From the NCBI GenBank assembly GCA_902781305.1, contig CACZIV010000004.1, positions 1 through 64,000 on the forward strand: DNA of 64,000 bases, in the 5' to 3' direction. Position 1 is the stretch's first letter. Every line of letters begins with the position of its first letter. Shown piece by piece: positions 44,219-52,254 of the stretch. Both the position numbers and the translations under genes were made by a program. This DNA comes from Pseudoselenomonas ruminantium. GTDB taxonomy: Bacteria > Bacillota > Negativicutes > Selenomonadales > Selenomonadaceae. The notes under the pieces are model-generated. The model was not told the DNA's origin and did no database searches. It was given only the letters and a program-made list of their open reading frames with translations.

Positions 44219-45007
44219 ATGCTTTTAGATGTAAAGAATTTATCGATTGCCTATCAGGGCAAGCCTACGGTGTCCAATGTCAATTTTGACCTGTCAGCAG
44301 GGGAGATTATGGCCATTGTCGGTGAATCCGGCAGTGGCAAGACTTCTGTGATTCGGGCGATTTTGGGCTGTCTGTCCGGCAACGGTCAGGTGGCGGGCGG
44401 CCAAATCAACTTTGGCGGCCGTGATATTGCCCATCTGAGCAACAAGGAATGGCTCTCCATTCGCGGCAAGGACATTGCCATGATTTTTCAGGACAGCGGC
44501 AATATGCTCAATCCTGTGCAGACCATCGGCAAGCAGTTTGTGGAATATCTGCAGCTGCACAGCTCCATGAGCAAACGTGAAGCGGCAGAAAAAGCCTGCT
44601 CACTGTTATTGCGTATGAATCTGCCTGATCCGCAGCGCGTGATGGAATCCCATGCCTTTGAACTAAGCGGCGGTATGCGTCAGCGCGTCGGCATTGCCAT
44701 GGCTTTGGCATTTGCACCCAAACTGCTGCTCGCAGACGAGCCGACTTCGGCCCTTGATGTGACCACGCAGGCACAGATTGTGGACGAGCTTATGCAGGTC
44801 GTTCACGAAGCAGGTTCGGCCATGATTATCGTCACCCATAATATCGGCGTGGCAGCGCATATGGCGGATAAAATCATGGTCATGGCCGGCGGCAAAGTGG
44901 TGGAGTACGGCAGTACGGCGGACGTTATCGAGCGCCCGCAGGCAGAATACACCCAGGCACTTTTGCGTGCTGTGCCGGAGATTGGAGGCACACGCTATGT
45001 CGGATAA
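44219..45007 (+). CDS. ABC transporter ATPase 1 (NikD/DppD-like)
   Basis: 262 aa. Walker A GESGSGKTS, signature LSGGMRQRVGIAMAL, Walker B LLLADEPTSALD, switch His in VTHNIG. The length is close to NikD (about 254 aa) and shorter than typical DppD/OppD, which have a long C-terminal extension. It overlaps the next ATPase by 11 nt. Confidence 0.9.
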   Translation: MLLDVKNLSIAYQGKPTVSNVNFDLSAGEIMAIVGESGSGKTSVIRAILGCLSGNGQVAGGQINFGGRDIAHLSNKEWLSIRGKDIAMIFQDSGNMLNPVQTIGKQFVEYLQLHSSMSKREAAEKACSLLLRMNLPDPQRVMESHAFELSGGMRQRVGIAMALAFAPKLLLADEPTSALDVTTQAQIVDELMQVVHEAGSAMIIVTHNIGVAAHMADKIMVMAGGKVVEYGSTADVIERPQAEYTQALLRAVPEIGGTRYVG

Positions 45008-45782
45008 AGAAATCTTGCTGTCTACGGATAAAATCTGCAAGGAATTTACCAAAAGTGACGGCATGAAGTTTACCGCCTGCAAGGATGTGAGCCTGAATCT
45101 CTATCGCGGCGAAACATTGGGATTGGTCGGGGAGTCCGGCTGCGGCAAGTCCACCTTTGTGCGCACGATTATGGGCCTGCATCCGGCCGACAGCGGCAAA
45201 ATCTTTTTTAAGGGCGAGGATATCACGCGCCTTTCCGGTGAAAAACGCCGGGCAATGGCCAAGCATATCCAGATGATTTTTCAGGACCCTTCTACGGCCT
45301 TTAATCCCAAGATGCGGATTCGCGATATCATCTGCGAGCCGCTGCGCAACTTTGCCAAGGTTTCCGATAAGGAAGCCGAGGCCAGGGCGGTGGCGCTTTT
45401 GGAGCAGGTGGAACTGGCGCCGGAAATTGCCCTGCGCTATCCGCATGAACTTTCCGGTGGTCAGCGTCAGCGCGTGGGCATTGCCCGGGCGCTTATACTG
45501 GAACCGGAGGTCATCATCTGCGACGAGGCAACCAGTGCCCTGGACGTGTCCGTACAGGACAGCATCGCCAAGCTCCTGGCCAAGTTGCAGCGGGAAAAGG
45601 GCGTCAGCTATATCTTTATCTGCCATGACTTAGGCCTTGTAAGTCTCATCAGCCATCGGGTGGCGGTTATGCAGAACGGTCAGATTGTTGAAGAACTGGC
45701 AGGGGATAAGATTGCGCAGGCGCAGCACCCCTATACGAAAAAATTGCTCAGTTCGGTGTTTTCCGTGAAAAAAAGGGCATAA
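44997..45782 (+). CDS. ABC transporter ATPase 2 (NikE/DppF-like)
   Basis: 261 aa. Walker A GESGCGKST, signature LSGGQRQRVGIARAL, Walker B VIICDEATSALDVS, switch His in ICHDLG. ATG at 44997 follows TTGGAGG by 8 nt. Last gene of the riboswitch-controlled operon. NikE-like length. Confidence 0.9.
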   Translation: MSDKEILLSTDKICKEFTKSDGMKFTACKDVSLNLYRGETLGLVGESGCGKSTFVRTIMGLHPADSGKIFFKGEDITRLSGEKRRAMAKHIQMIFQDPSTAFNPKMRIRDIICEPLRNFAKVSDKEAEARAVALLEQVELAPEIALRYPHELSGGQRQRVGIARALILEPEVIICDEATSALDVSVQDSIAKLLAKLQREKGVSYIFICHDLGLVSLISHRVAVMQNGQIVEELAGDKIAQAQHPYTKKLLSSVFSVKKRA

Positions 45783-45799
45783 AATTTATTTTTTAGGTA

Positions 45800-45828
45800 T
45801 TGAAGCCCGGATTTTTTTATGGTAAACT
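45800..45828 (+). promoter_or_regulatory. Promoter for rplS
   Basis: TTGAAG (45800-45805), 17-bp spacer, TAAACT (45823-45828), directly upstream of the rplS leader. Confidence 0.6.
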
Positions 45829-45840
45829 ACTTAGGTATGT

Positions 45841-45881
45841 GGACGGTCCTCTGAGTAGGCATGAGCTTGCCACGAACGTCT
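45841..45881 (+). promoter_or_regulatory. Structured leader of rplS, probable L19 autoregulatory leader
   Basis: GGACG (45841-45845) pairs with CGTCT (45877-45881), enclosing a hairpin GGCA (45858-45861) / TGCC (45868-45871). It sits between the promoter and the AAGGAGG Shine-Dalgarno. L19 leaders of this kind are known in Firmicutes; the match here is by position and structure only. Confidence 0.5.
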
Positions 45882-45901
45882 GATTAAGGAGGAAAAAACA
45901 A

Positions 45902-46243
45902 ATGAACATCATCGAGACTCTGGAGAAAGAACAGCTCCGTAGCGACATTCCCGTATTTGCACCTGGCGACAAAGTTCGCGTACATGCAAAAATCGTCGAA
46001 GGCAACCGTGAGCGTATTCAGGTATTCGAAGGCCGCGTAATCGCTCGTCAGGGCGTTGGCGTTCGTGAGACTTTCACCGTTCGTCGTGTATCCTACGGCA
46101 TCGGCGTAGAACGTCTGTTCCCGGTTCATTCTCCGCGTATTGCCAAGATTGAAGTTGTTAGCCGCGGTGTTGTCCGTCGTGCAAAACTTTACTATCTGCG
46201 CAACCTTACGGGTAAAGCTGCTCGTATCAAAGAAAAACGCTAA
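45902..46243 (+). CDS. rplS: 50S ribosomal protein L19
   Basis: 113 aa, full length. Contacts the 30S-50S interface. Diagnostic blocks: [26 protein letters not shown] loop, [25 protein letters not shown], and [17 protein letters not shown] at the end. Strong SD (AAGGAGG) and its own promoter and terminator. Confidence 0.98.
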   Translation: MNIIETLEKEQLRSDIPVFAPGDKVRVHAKIVEGNRERIQVFEGRVIARQGVGVRETFTVRRVSYGIGVERLFPVHSPRIAKIEVVSRGVVRRAKLYYLRNLTGKAARIKEKR

Positions 46244-46255
46244 TCTGCGTAACGG

Positions 46256-46286
46256 TAGGGACTGCTTCCGAGCAGTCCCTATTTTT
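46256..46286 (+). terminator. Rho-independent terminator after rplS
   Basis: Perfect 11-bp stem TAGGGACTGCT (46256-46266) / AGCAGTCCCTA (46271-46281), TCCG tetraloop, TTTTT at 46282-46286. Confidence 0.93.
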
Positions 46287-46326
46287 GCGTAAGATAGCCA
46301 AAACACATTAAGAGGAGGACCCTTTT

Positions 46327-46848
46327 ATGAGTTCATTAGGCGAAGAAGCAAAAGACTGGCTTGTCTCCATTGTCATTGCGGTGGTGCTGGCTTTCTTTAT
46401 TCGTGAATTTATCGTGGAGCTTTACATTGTAGATGGCCCGTCCATGCGGCCGACCTTGCAGTCACAGGAACGGCTCGTGGTCAATAAGTTCATCTACAAC
46501 TTCCGGGAACCACAGAAAAACGAGATTCTCGTATTCGAATATCCCCGCGACAGAAGCCGTGATTTCATCAAGCGCGTCATTGCAACCGGCGGCGATACGG
46601 TGGAAATTAAAGCCGGCAAGGTCTTTGTCAATGACCAGCTGCTCAATGAAGATTATATCTTGGAACCCACCCGCAGCGAATATCCCAAATCCACGGTACC
46701 CAAGGGAACCGTCTTTGTGATGGGCGATAACCGCAATAATTCCGAGGACAGCCGTTTTGCCGACGTGGGCTTTGTGCCGTTTGATTTAATCAAGGGCAAG
46801 GCCATGCTGGTATTCTGGCCGATTGGACAGTTCAAGACACTGCCGTAA
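46327..46848 (+). CDS. lepB: Signal peptidase I
   Basis: Removes signal peptides of secreted proteins at the outer face of the inner membrane. N-terminal TM (about residues 10-28), catalytic Ser39 (GPSMRPTL) and general-base Lys82 (KRVIATGGD), then VFVMGDNRNNSEDSR (box E). 173 aa, the short Gram-positive-like form. rplS-lepB adjacency is common in Firmicutes. Confidence 0.96.
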   Translation: MSSLGEEAKDWLVSIVIAVVLAFFIREFIVELYIVDGPSMRPTLQSQERLVVNKFIYNFREPQKNEILVFEYPRDRSRDFIKRVIATGGDTVEIKAGKVFVNDQLLNEDYILEPTRSEYPKSTVPKGTVFVMGDNRNNSEDSRFADVGFVPFDLIKGKAMLVFWPIGQFKTLP

Positions 46849-46865
46849 CAGGGGAGGCGTAGACG

Positions 46866-47618
46866 ATGAAGTTTATTTCCTGGAATGTCAACGGCCTGCG
46901 GGCCTGCCTGAAAAAGGGATTTATGGAGTCATTCTGCAAGCTGGACGCCGATGTGTTCTGCCTGCAGGAAACGAAGATGCAACCGGACCAGGCTATCTTA
47001 GATTTGCCCGGCTACAAGCAGTATTGGAACAGTGCCGAGAAGAAGGGCTATTCCGGTACGGCGGTGTTCTCACGTATTGAGCCGTTAAACGTCACCTATG
47101 GTTTGGGCATTGAAGAACACGACCATGAAGGCCGGGTCATCACCTTGGAATTTCCCGAAATGTTTTTGGTGACAGTCTATACGCCCAATTCCAAGCGGGA
47201 ACTGGAACGCCTCGATTATCGTATGGAATGGGAAGACGCCTTCCGCGATTACCTGTGCCAATTGGATGCGCAGAAACCTGTGGTAGTTTGCGGGGATTTG
47301 AATGTGGCCCATCAGGAGATTGACCTTAAAAATCCCAAGACCAATCATCATAATGCCGGTTTTACCGATGAAGAGCGCGGTAAGTTTACCGAACTTTTGA
47401 ATGCGGGCTTTATCGATACCTTCCGTACCCTGTATCCGGAGCGCACGGGTATCTACACCTGGTGGTCCTATCTGCGCAAGGCTAGGGACAACAACGCCGG
47501 GTGGCGCATTGACTACTTTGTGGCCTCGAAGCGCCTGCAGGAAAACATCAAGGAGGCCACCATCCACAATGAGATTTTTGGCAGCGACCATTGTCCGGTG
47601 GGCTTGATAATCACATAA
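46866..47618 (+). CDS. exoA: Exodeoxyribonuclease III / AP endonuclease
   Basis: 250 aa. Acts on abasic sites and 3' blocks in base-excision repair. Motifs: [17 protein letters not shown] (metal Glu), [15 protein letters not shown] and [18 protein letters not shown] lies upstream. Ends just before a strong terminator that closes the typical-composition region; AT-rich DNA begins after it. Confidence 0.96.
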   Translation: MKFISWNVNGLRACLKKGFMESFCKLDADVFCLQETKMQPDQAILDLPGYKQYWNSAEKKGYSGTAVFSRIEPLNVTYGLGIEEHDHEGRVITLEFPEMFLVTVYTPNSKRELERLDYRMEWEDAFRDYLCQLDAQKPVVVCGDLNVAHQEIDLKNPKTNHHNAGFTDEERGKFTELLNAGFIDTFRTLYPERTGIYTWWSYLRKARDNNAGWRIDYFVASKRLQENIKEATIHNEIFGSDHCPVGLIIT

Positions 47619-47620
47619 AA

Positions 47621-47670
47621 AATAACGGCACTACACGTATCATCTTTCACATGTAGTGCCGTTATTTTTT
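47621..47670 (+). terminator. Rho-independent terminator after exoA
   Basis: Perfect 15-bp stem AATAACGGCACTACA (47621-47635) / TGTAGTGCCGTTATT (47652-47666) and a T run. The left arm is preceded by As, so it may work on both strands. Confidence 0.93.
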
Positions 47671-47717
47671 ATGTTCTACTTATATTTTTGAGAGGTTGCC
47701 TGCAGAATAGCCGCATA

Positions 47718-47767
47718 AACATATAAGGTGTTGTCTTATGGGTGAATGTAACATCTTATATGTTTTT
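47718..47767. terminator. Second hairpin between exoA and the RHH gene
   Basis: AACATATAAGGTGTT (47718-47732) pairs with AACATCTTATATGTT (47750-47764), followed by more Ts on the + side. Downstream of the minus-strand RHH gene it may serve as a bidirectional terminator. The rest of the 232-nt gap (47619-47850) shows nothing else. Confidence 0.6.
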
Positions 47768-47850
47768 GTTGATAATTTTTCTTCAATATCATGGCACTGC
47801 AGACTGGGATGTGTCCATAATTAGCCGAGCCATTGTAGCTATATTAAGGT

Positions 47851-48168
47851 TTAATGCTCTAGATATTGTTTTAGAGAGTCATATTGCTCTTGCAGCTTGG
47901 TTATTTTTTCCTCAATAGATGCAACGCGTTCACTGAGAGCATCGCGAATTTCCTGCGAGTGATTATGGTGTTTGATGTATTCACAAATGGCTTCGTTAAT
48001 GACATCGTTAGCGGAACGCTGTTGGTCAGAAGCCATTAGTGCAATTTGCCACCAATCTTTGTTTCGTATATGTAGAGCTGTTCGATGAAGTCCCATTTTA
48101 TCTGCTGTTGGCGCATTCATTTCCTCAAGGATGCGTTGTTTTTTTTTGCTGATATCAGTATTTTTCAT
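47851..48168 (-). CDS. Small ribbon-helix-helix-like DNA-binding protein with coiled-coil C-terminus
   Basis: 105 aa. Residues about 31-68 (ALHIRNKDWWQIALMASD, then RSANDVINEAICEYIKHH) have the strand-helix-helix pattern of Arc/MetJ/CopG repressors, and about 75-105 form a heptad-like coiled coil (VASIEEKITKLQEQYDSLKQYL). Divergent from the glycan cassette, with its promoter overlapping the cassette promoter. Likely an autoregulator and repressor of the cassette (inference). AT-rich composition. Confidence 0.6.
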   Translation of the reverse strand: MKNTDISKKKQRILEEMNAPTADKMGLHRTALHIRNKDWWQIALMASDQQRSANDVINEAICEYIKHHNHSQEIRDALSERVASIEEKITKLQEQYDSLKQYLEH

Positions 48169-48216
48169 AGATAAGTCCTTACTGTGAAAATGTAGGATAA
48201 GATTAGATACAATACA

Positions 48217-48245
48217 ATAATAGCATATATTGACAGTACTGACAA
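48217..48245 (-). promoter_or_regulatory. Minus-strand promoter of the RHH gene
   Basis: On the minus strand TTGTCA (48245-48240), 17-bp spacer, TATTAT (48222-48217) with an extended TGC. It overlaps the plus-strand cassette promoter. Confidence 0.6.
48230..48245. promoter_or_regulatory. Candidate operator TTGACAGTACTGACAA
   Basis: 16-bp inverted repeat, symmetric around GTAC except one base in each arm (TTG-A-CAGTACTG-A-CAA). It spans the minus 35 elements of both divergent promoters, so one bound repressor could control both. The RHH protein encoded next to it is the natural candidate. Confidence 0.5.
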
Positions 48246-48259
48246 TTCAGTGATAAAAT
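48230..48259 (+). promoter_or_regulatory. Plus-strand promoter of the glycan cassette
   Basis: TTGACA (48230-48235), 18-bp spacer, TAAAAT (48254-48259) with an extended TGA just upstream. Transcription would start about 58 nt before the HTH gene. Confidence 0.65.
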
Positions 48260-48323
48260 TAACACAAAATAGAAAAAGCAAAAAAGAAAGCAAAAACAAA
48301 AGCAAAAGAGCGAGGATGTCACG

Positions 48324-48584
48324 ATGAAAAAATATGATAAGGAATTCAAGCTGGGCGTGCTTGATTATGTACATCGGCACAGGGAGTTGACAATATATGA
48401 GTGCTCACAGCATTTTGGTGTGGGATATAGCACATTAAGTCGATGGCTCAGACAGGAAAGAAGTGACAAGGTAGCAGAATGCAATAGGTTACAGCAAGAG
48501 TTGCAGGAGGCTAGAAAAACATTGAAAGTCCTTCAAGATGCTTTTGAGTTGATAGATAGCTCATATAGTAAGCAAGGCTCTTAG
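48324..48584 (+). CDS. IS3-OrfA-like helix-turn-helix protein without transposase partner
   Basis: 86 aa. Residues about 1-47 match the transposase_8/HTH_Tnp_1 pattern (KKYDKEFKLGVLDYV, ECSQHFGVGYSTLSRWLRQ), followed by a leucine-rich coiled coil (NRLQQELQEARKTLKVLQDAF), as in OrfA of IS3-family elements. No OrfB integrase frame or terminal inverted repeats are present. The gene is 2 nt from the next frame, so it seems to be a stand-alone, perhaps domesticated, regulator or a relic. Confidence 0.65.
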   Translation: MKKYDKEFKLGVLDYVHRHRELTIYECSQHFGVGYSTLSRWLRQERSDKVAECNRLQQELQEARKTLKVLQDAFELIDSSYSKQGS

Positions 48585-48586
48585 CT

Positions 48587-48868
48587 ATGGATAAAATAAG
48601 TGGGGATAGTTGGGCAGACACTGCCATGATAGTTGGGGGAATGATGATGAAAGGTTTATCGCTGGATGTAGATTTCATAGGGGGACATAATGATGGTATC
48701 ACGGATGCAATTCAAAATTGGGAAGAATCGGATGACAATTGCAGCAGTGAGATACATAAGGACATAGCAGCAGTGCAGAAGATGATAGCAAATCATAAAG
48801 TGGTTAAAGAAACTGAGGAATTTGGTTTACCGCAGCTTTTGAGAGGGTTGAGGAAGGACACGATATGA
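48587..48868 (+). CDS. Hypothetical protein
   Basis: 93 aa, not recognised. Gly/Met-rich start (VGGMMMKG), acidic middle (NWEESDDNCSSEIHKD), no TM or signal peptide evident. It starts 2 nt after the HTH gene and overlaps the cytidylyltransferase start by 4 nt (ATGA), so it is likely translated within the cassette. Coding status rests on this tight packing. Confidence 0.5.
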   Translation: MDKISGDSWADTAMIVGGMMMKGLSLDVDFIGGHNDGITDAIQNWEESDDNCSSEIHKDIAAVQKMIANHKVVKETEEFGLPQLLRGLRKDTI

Positions 48869-49605
48869 ATTACGCAATCATTTTAGCTGGTGGCAAGGGG
48901 CAACGTTTCGGTGGCGGTAAAATTGCCAAACAGTTTGTGGAACTTACCGGTGTGCCTATGATCGTGTATTCGTTGCGAACAGCAGAAAAAAACGCACATA
49001 TTGATGAGATATGTGTAGTTGTGGCTGAAAATGAGGAAAGAAATGTAAAAAACTGGATTAGTAAATATGAAATAACGAAAGTCAAATATTTTGCAAGGCC
49101 GGGCAAGGAACGGCAGCAGTCCGTATATAACGGATTAAACGTGTTGCCAGCTAAGGCTAGAGATACGGTGATGATTATGACATCTGTGTGTCCCTTCGTG
49201 TCGCAAAAGACCATGAATCTTCACTATGAGATGATTAAAAACTATGATGCGACCATCACAGTTGTCAAAGCAACTGATGCAATCACCTTCAGCAATGATG
49301 GCAAAAGAGTAAATCGCACGTTGCAAAAGAAAAAAATCTATATACAGCAAGGCCCGCAAGTGTTTCGATATGGCGTTTTAATGCTGGGGCATAAAATGTA
49401 TATGGAAGATGAAGAGTACAGCAAAATGGATGTTACAGAAGATAGTGAGCTGGTTCTGAATATTGGGGTGGAATGTGGTATGGTCATAGGTGATCGCTTT
49501 TGCATCAAGGTGACATATCCGGAGGATTTAGCTATCGCAGAAAGTTTACATCCATTATTTTTGCAACAGGAAAGGAAATACGCTGATGAACAAAATCATT
49601 CGTGA
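48865..49605 (+). CDS. IspD/TarI-family cytidylyltransferase
   Basis: 246 aa nucleotidyltransferase with AIILAGGKGQRFGGGKIAKQF (CTP loop), PGKERQQSVYNGL and MDVTEDSELVL blocks. The family makes CDP-ME (IspD) or CDP-ribitol (TarI/Bcs1). The cassette context with LicD and a possible CDP-glycerol-type transferase favours a CDP-polyol for a surface polymer. An MEP-pathway role is less likely, but no other ispD lies in the window to compare with. AT-rich. Confidence 0.8.
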   Translation: MNYAIILAGGKGQRFGGGKIAKQFVELTGVPMIVYSLRTAEKNAHIDEICVVVAENEERNVKNWISKYEITKVKYFARPGKERQQSVYNGLNVLPAKARDTVMIMTSVCPFVSQKTMNLHYEMIKNYDATITVVKATDAITFSNDGKRVNRTLQKKKIYIQQGPQVFRYGVLMLGHKMYMEDEEYSKMDVTEDSELVLNIGVECGMVIGDRFCIKVTYPEDLAIAESLHPLFLQQERKYADEQNHS

Positions 49606-50644
49606 TGATGTAATACGTATCATTTCTGAAGAACTTCCTTTTGAGAAATTTTATGGGAAAACGGTTTTGATTTCGGGGGCGAATGGCTATGTACCAGCAT
49701 ATTTTGTACATACCTTTGTCGCGCTGAATGAGTATAAAAATGCGAATATACATATTATCGCACTGTGTAGGAACAAGGAACGGGCGGAAAGCAGATTCTC
49801 CGAATACTTGGATAGAGATGATTTTGAAATTCTGTTGCAGGATATTTGCGAGAGAATAGATATAGTAAAGAATATTCATATCTTTATTCACGCCGCCAGT
49901 CCAGCAGGCATCAAGAAGCGCCACGAAGATCCAGTCAACACCTTTCTGGCTAATGTAAAAGGTGCAGAAAACATGCTAGAACTTGCAAGGAGAAATCCGT
50001 GCGAATATTTCCTGTTTTTAAGCAGCGTGGATATCTATGGGAAAATGAATGTCGATGACCGTTTACGGGAAGATATGCTGGGCTTTTTGGATATTTTGGA
50101 TGTGCGGAATGCTTATTCTAATGGAAAACGCGCTGCTGAAAGCTTGTGCATGGCGTTTCAGGCGAAATACAGTATTCCAGTGTTTATTGTCAGACCTTTC
50201 CAAATTATCGGGCCGGGGCCAGAATTGGACGATGGCAGACTGCATATTGATTTCATATCTCAGATCCTTGCCAATCGTCGGATTGTGCTGAAAAGTGATG
50301 GCACAGCAATAAGGACGTTTATGTACATCACGGATGCAATCACCGCAATGTTGCTTGTTCTACTGAAGGGGACGGCAGGCGAGGCAGTGAATATTGTGGA
50401 TGAATCTGGTGAGGCATCGGTAAAGGAACTTGCCGATATGATGGCAGGGAACGTAGCGGATGAAAAGGTGGAAGTAAGCTTTGATTATGGGCAAAGAAAT
50501 AACATCGAAGTGACAAGGGCGCTTTCTGTGGTGACAGGTGATTCTTCAAAGCTGAAAAAAATGGGCTTTCAGTGCAGGTATTCTGTAGTCAATGGATCGG
50601 CAAGAATGATGAAATATTATGGAATTAAGGTGAAGGAGTTATGA
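49586..50644 (+). CDS. NAD-dependent epimerase/dehydratase (extended SDR)
   Basis: 352 aa. Nucleotide-binding SGANGYVPAYF (the third Gly of GxxGxxG is Pro here), HAASPAGI, and the catalytic SDR Tyr/Lys pair in AYSNGKRAAE. Resembles UDP-sugar epimerases and decarboxylases. The substrate is probably a nucleotide sugar or CDP-polyol of the same cassette. Overlaps the cytidylyltransferase by 20 nt. Confidence 0.8.
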   Translation: MNKIIRDDVIRIISEELPFEKFYGKTVLISGANGYVPAYFVHTFVALNEYKNANIHIIALCRNKERAESRFSEYLDRDDFEILLQDICERIDIVKNIHIFIHAASPAGIKKRHEDPVNTFLANVKGAENMLELARRNPCEYFLFLSSVDIYGKMNVDDRLREDMLGFLDILDVRNAYSNGKRAAESLCMAFQAKYSIPVFIVRPFQIIGPGPELDDGRLHIDFISQILANRRIVLKSDGTAIRTFMYITDAITAMLLVLLKGTAGEAVNIVDESGEASVKELADMMAGNVADEKVEVSFDYGQRNNIEVTRALSVVTGDSSKLKKMGFQCRYSVVNGSARMMKYYGIKVKEL

Positions 50645-52251
50645 TTTATCGTAAACTCATGAAAAAACGAATTGGTCTGCTGGGCTCGGAGAAGATTTGT
50701 GCAGATTTGAAAGAGTTTTTTAACGAATTACAATTTGAAAAAATACTGATTTCAGAAAAAGTCACATTAAGTGATATGGATGCTTTTACGGAATGTGATT
50801 GTATTCTTGTCGGCGAAGAATACGATGCATTGGATGCCAGTATCATCAAAGAGTGTCCAAAGTTGCTGTTTACGCTGGAAGATATTTATAGAATGGTGGA
50901 CGAGCTCGAAACCTTCTACATCGACAAAAGATTTAGCGGAAGGCCAATCTGTGTCTATGGGAGTAAGGAAAAAATTACGGAGATGATTGTTTGCAATTCG
51001 AATCTGCGAATTGACTATGTGATATTGGATAAAGACATCAAGGATAAATTTGAAATTTCTACTATAGAGCTGTCGAAGTTGCGTAAGTTGGAAAATCCAT
51101 TTGTCATTATTGCAGAGAATGTCAGTTCTGCAAATAAAACTAAATTTTTGAATATGGGATTTGAATTTGGCAGTGATTTTCACTTTTACAATCATCACGT
51201 ACCCAATCATCCTACATCCTATTATTTGCAAAAAACGCTACTAGATGTACCCAAATACACAATGCCGTGTGATTATGCTACACGGGCATTAAGTGTTAAA
51301 GCTCATGGAAATGTTATGGCCTGTTGCTCTGCGATAGGTTTGTCGATGGGAAACTATCTATACACTAGTATTGAAGAAATCTTGCAAGGCATCAAAGCGC
51401 AGCTGATTCGATTATCGATTAACAATAGGACTTACAGTTTTTGCGGTGAGATGTGCTTCATGTTCCGGGAAAAAAAGTATTGTCTTACGGGGCAAGGGAA
51501 GATTGAACGTAATTCTAGAAAAAATATCCAATTGCTGGAAATCAAAGACTTCAATGTCCAGCTGGGGTACGACCGGAGCTGCAATCTTGCTTGCCCGTCC
51601 TGCCGGAATCATCGAATAACTAAACCCGAAGATTCGGATGAACAAGTTGCAATGATGCACGAGGAAGTAAAGAAGATGTGCAAAAAGCATCCCAAGAATA
51701 TACGGATAGGGAACGGTGAATTATTTTTCAGTCCATATTATAAAGATATTGTATTCCATCATTATGAAGGAAAAGATATTGCCTTGATTTCAAATGGTAT
51801 ATTGTTTACCCCTGAAAACTGGGAGCAACTCGAAGTAAGATATAAAAAGATTTCCTTGGAGTTTTCTGTTGATGCGGTGAATAATGATACCTACAAGAAA
51901 TTAAGAGGCGGAAATTTGGCGAAGCTTCGCAAAAATCTGGAGTTTGCCGGACAGTTGCGCAGGGAAAATAAGCTAAGCAAGCTGACCATATCTTTTGTAA
52001 TCCAAGTGGAAAATTACAAGGAGATGGTCGATTTTGTAAAATATGGAAAAAGCATAGGTGCGGATTTTATACATTTTATGAAGCTGAATAGTTGGGGGCA
52101 TATCCATCCATATACATTTACGGCAATGGATGTATATGATGAGAGGAATGCGAAACATAAAGAGTTTGTAGAAATTTTACGCAATCCTATATTTAGGGAT
52201 TCCTATGTACATGTTGATAACATTGACAATTTTATTGGAAAGGGTGAATAG
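50641..52251 (+). CDS. Radical SAM protein with N-terminal SPASM-like cysteine module
   Basis: 536 aa. Residues 1-200 form two Rossmann-like segments of unknown role. Residues about 208-285 look like a SPASM/auxiliary Fe-S module (C210, C228, C229, C268, C272, C281, with SIEEILQG between). The radical SAM CxxxCxxC comes after it at C314, C318, C321 (CNLACPSC). SPASM modules normally follow the radical SAM core, so the order is reversed. Likely modifies a sugar, polyol or peptide attached to the glycan (inference). The ATG at 50641 lies only 2 nt after AAGGAG; an ATG at 50659 is an alternative. Confidence 0.78.
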   Translation: MIYRKLMKKRIGLLGSEKICADLKEFFNELQFEKILISEKVTLSDMDAFTECDCILVGEEYDALDASIIKECPKLLFTLEDIYRMVDELETFYIDKRFSGRPICVYGSKEKITEMIVCNSNLRIDYVILDKDIKDKFEISTIELSKLRKLENPFVIIAENVSSANKTKFLNMGFEFGSDFHFYNHHVPNHPTSYYLQKTLLDVPKYTMPCDYATRALSVKAHGNVMACCSAIGLSMGNYLYTSIEEILQGIKAQLIRLSINNRTYSFCGEMCFMFREKKYCLTGQGKIERNSRKNIQLLEIKDFNVQLGYDRSCNLACPSCRNHRITKPEDSDEQVAMMHEEVKKMCKKHPKNIRIGNGELFFSPYYKDIVFHHYEGKDIALISNGILFTPENWEQLEVRYKKISLEFSVDAVNNDTYKKLRGGNLAKLRKNLEFAGQLRRENKLSKLTISFVIQVENYKEMVDFVKYGKSIGADFIHFMKLNSWGHIHPYTFTAMDVYDERNAKHKEFVEILRNPIFRDSYVHVDNIDNFIGKGE

Positions 52252-52254
52252 GAA

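Noticed and set aside
48324..48584. Complete IS3-family insertion sequence
   Set aside because: Only the OrfA-like part is present. No DDE integrase frame, frameshift signal or terminal inverted repeats were found on either side.
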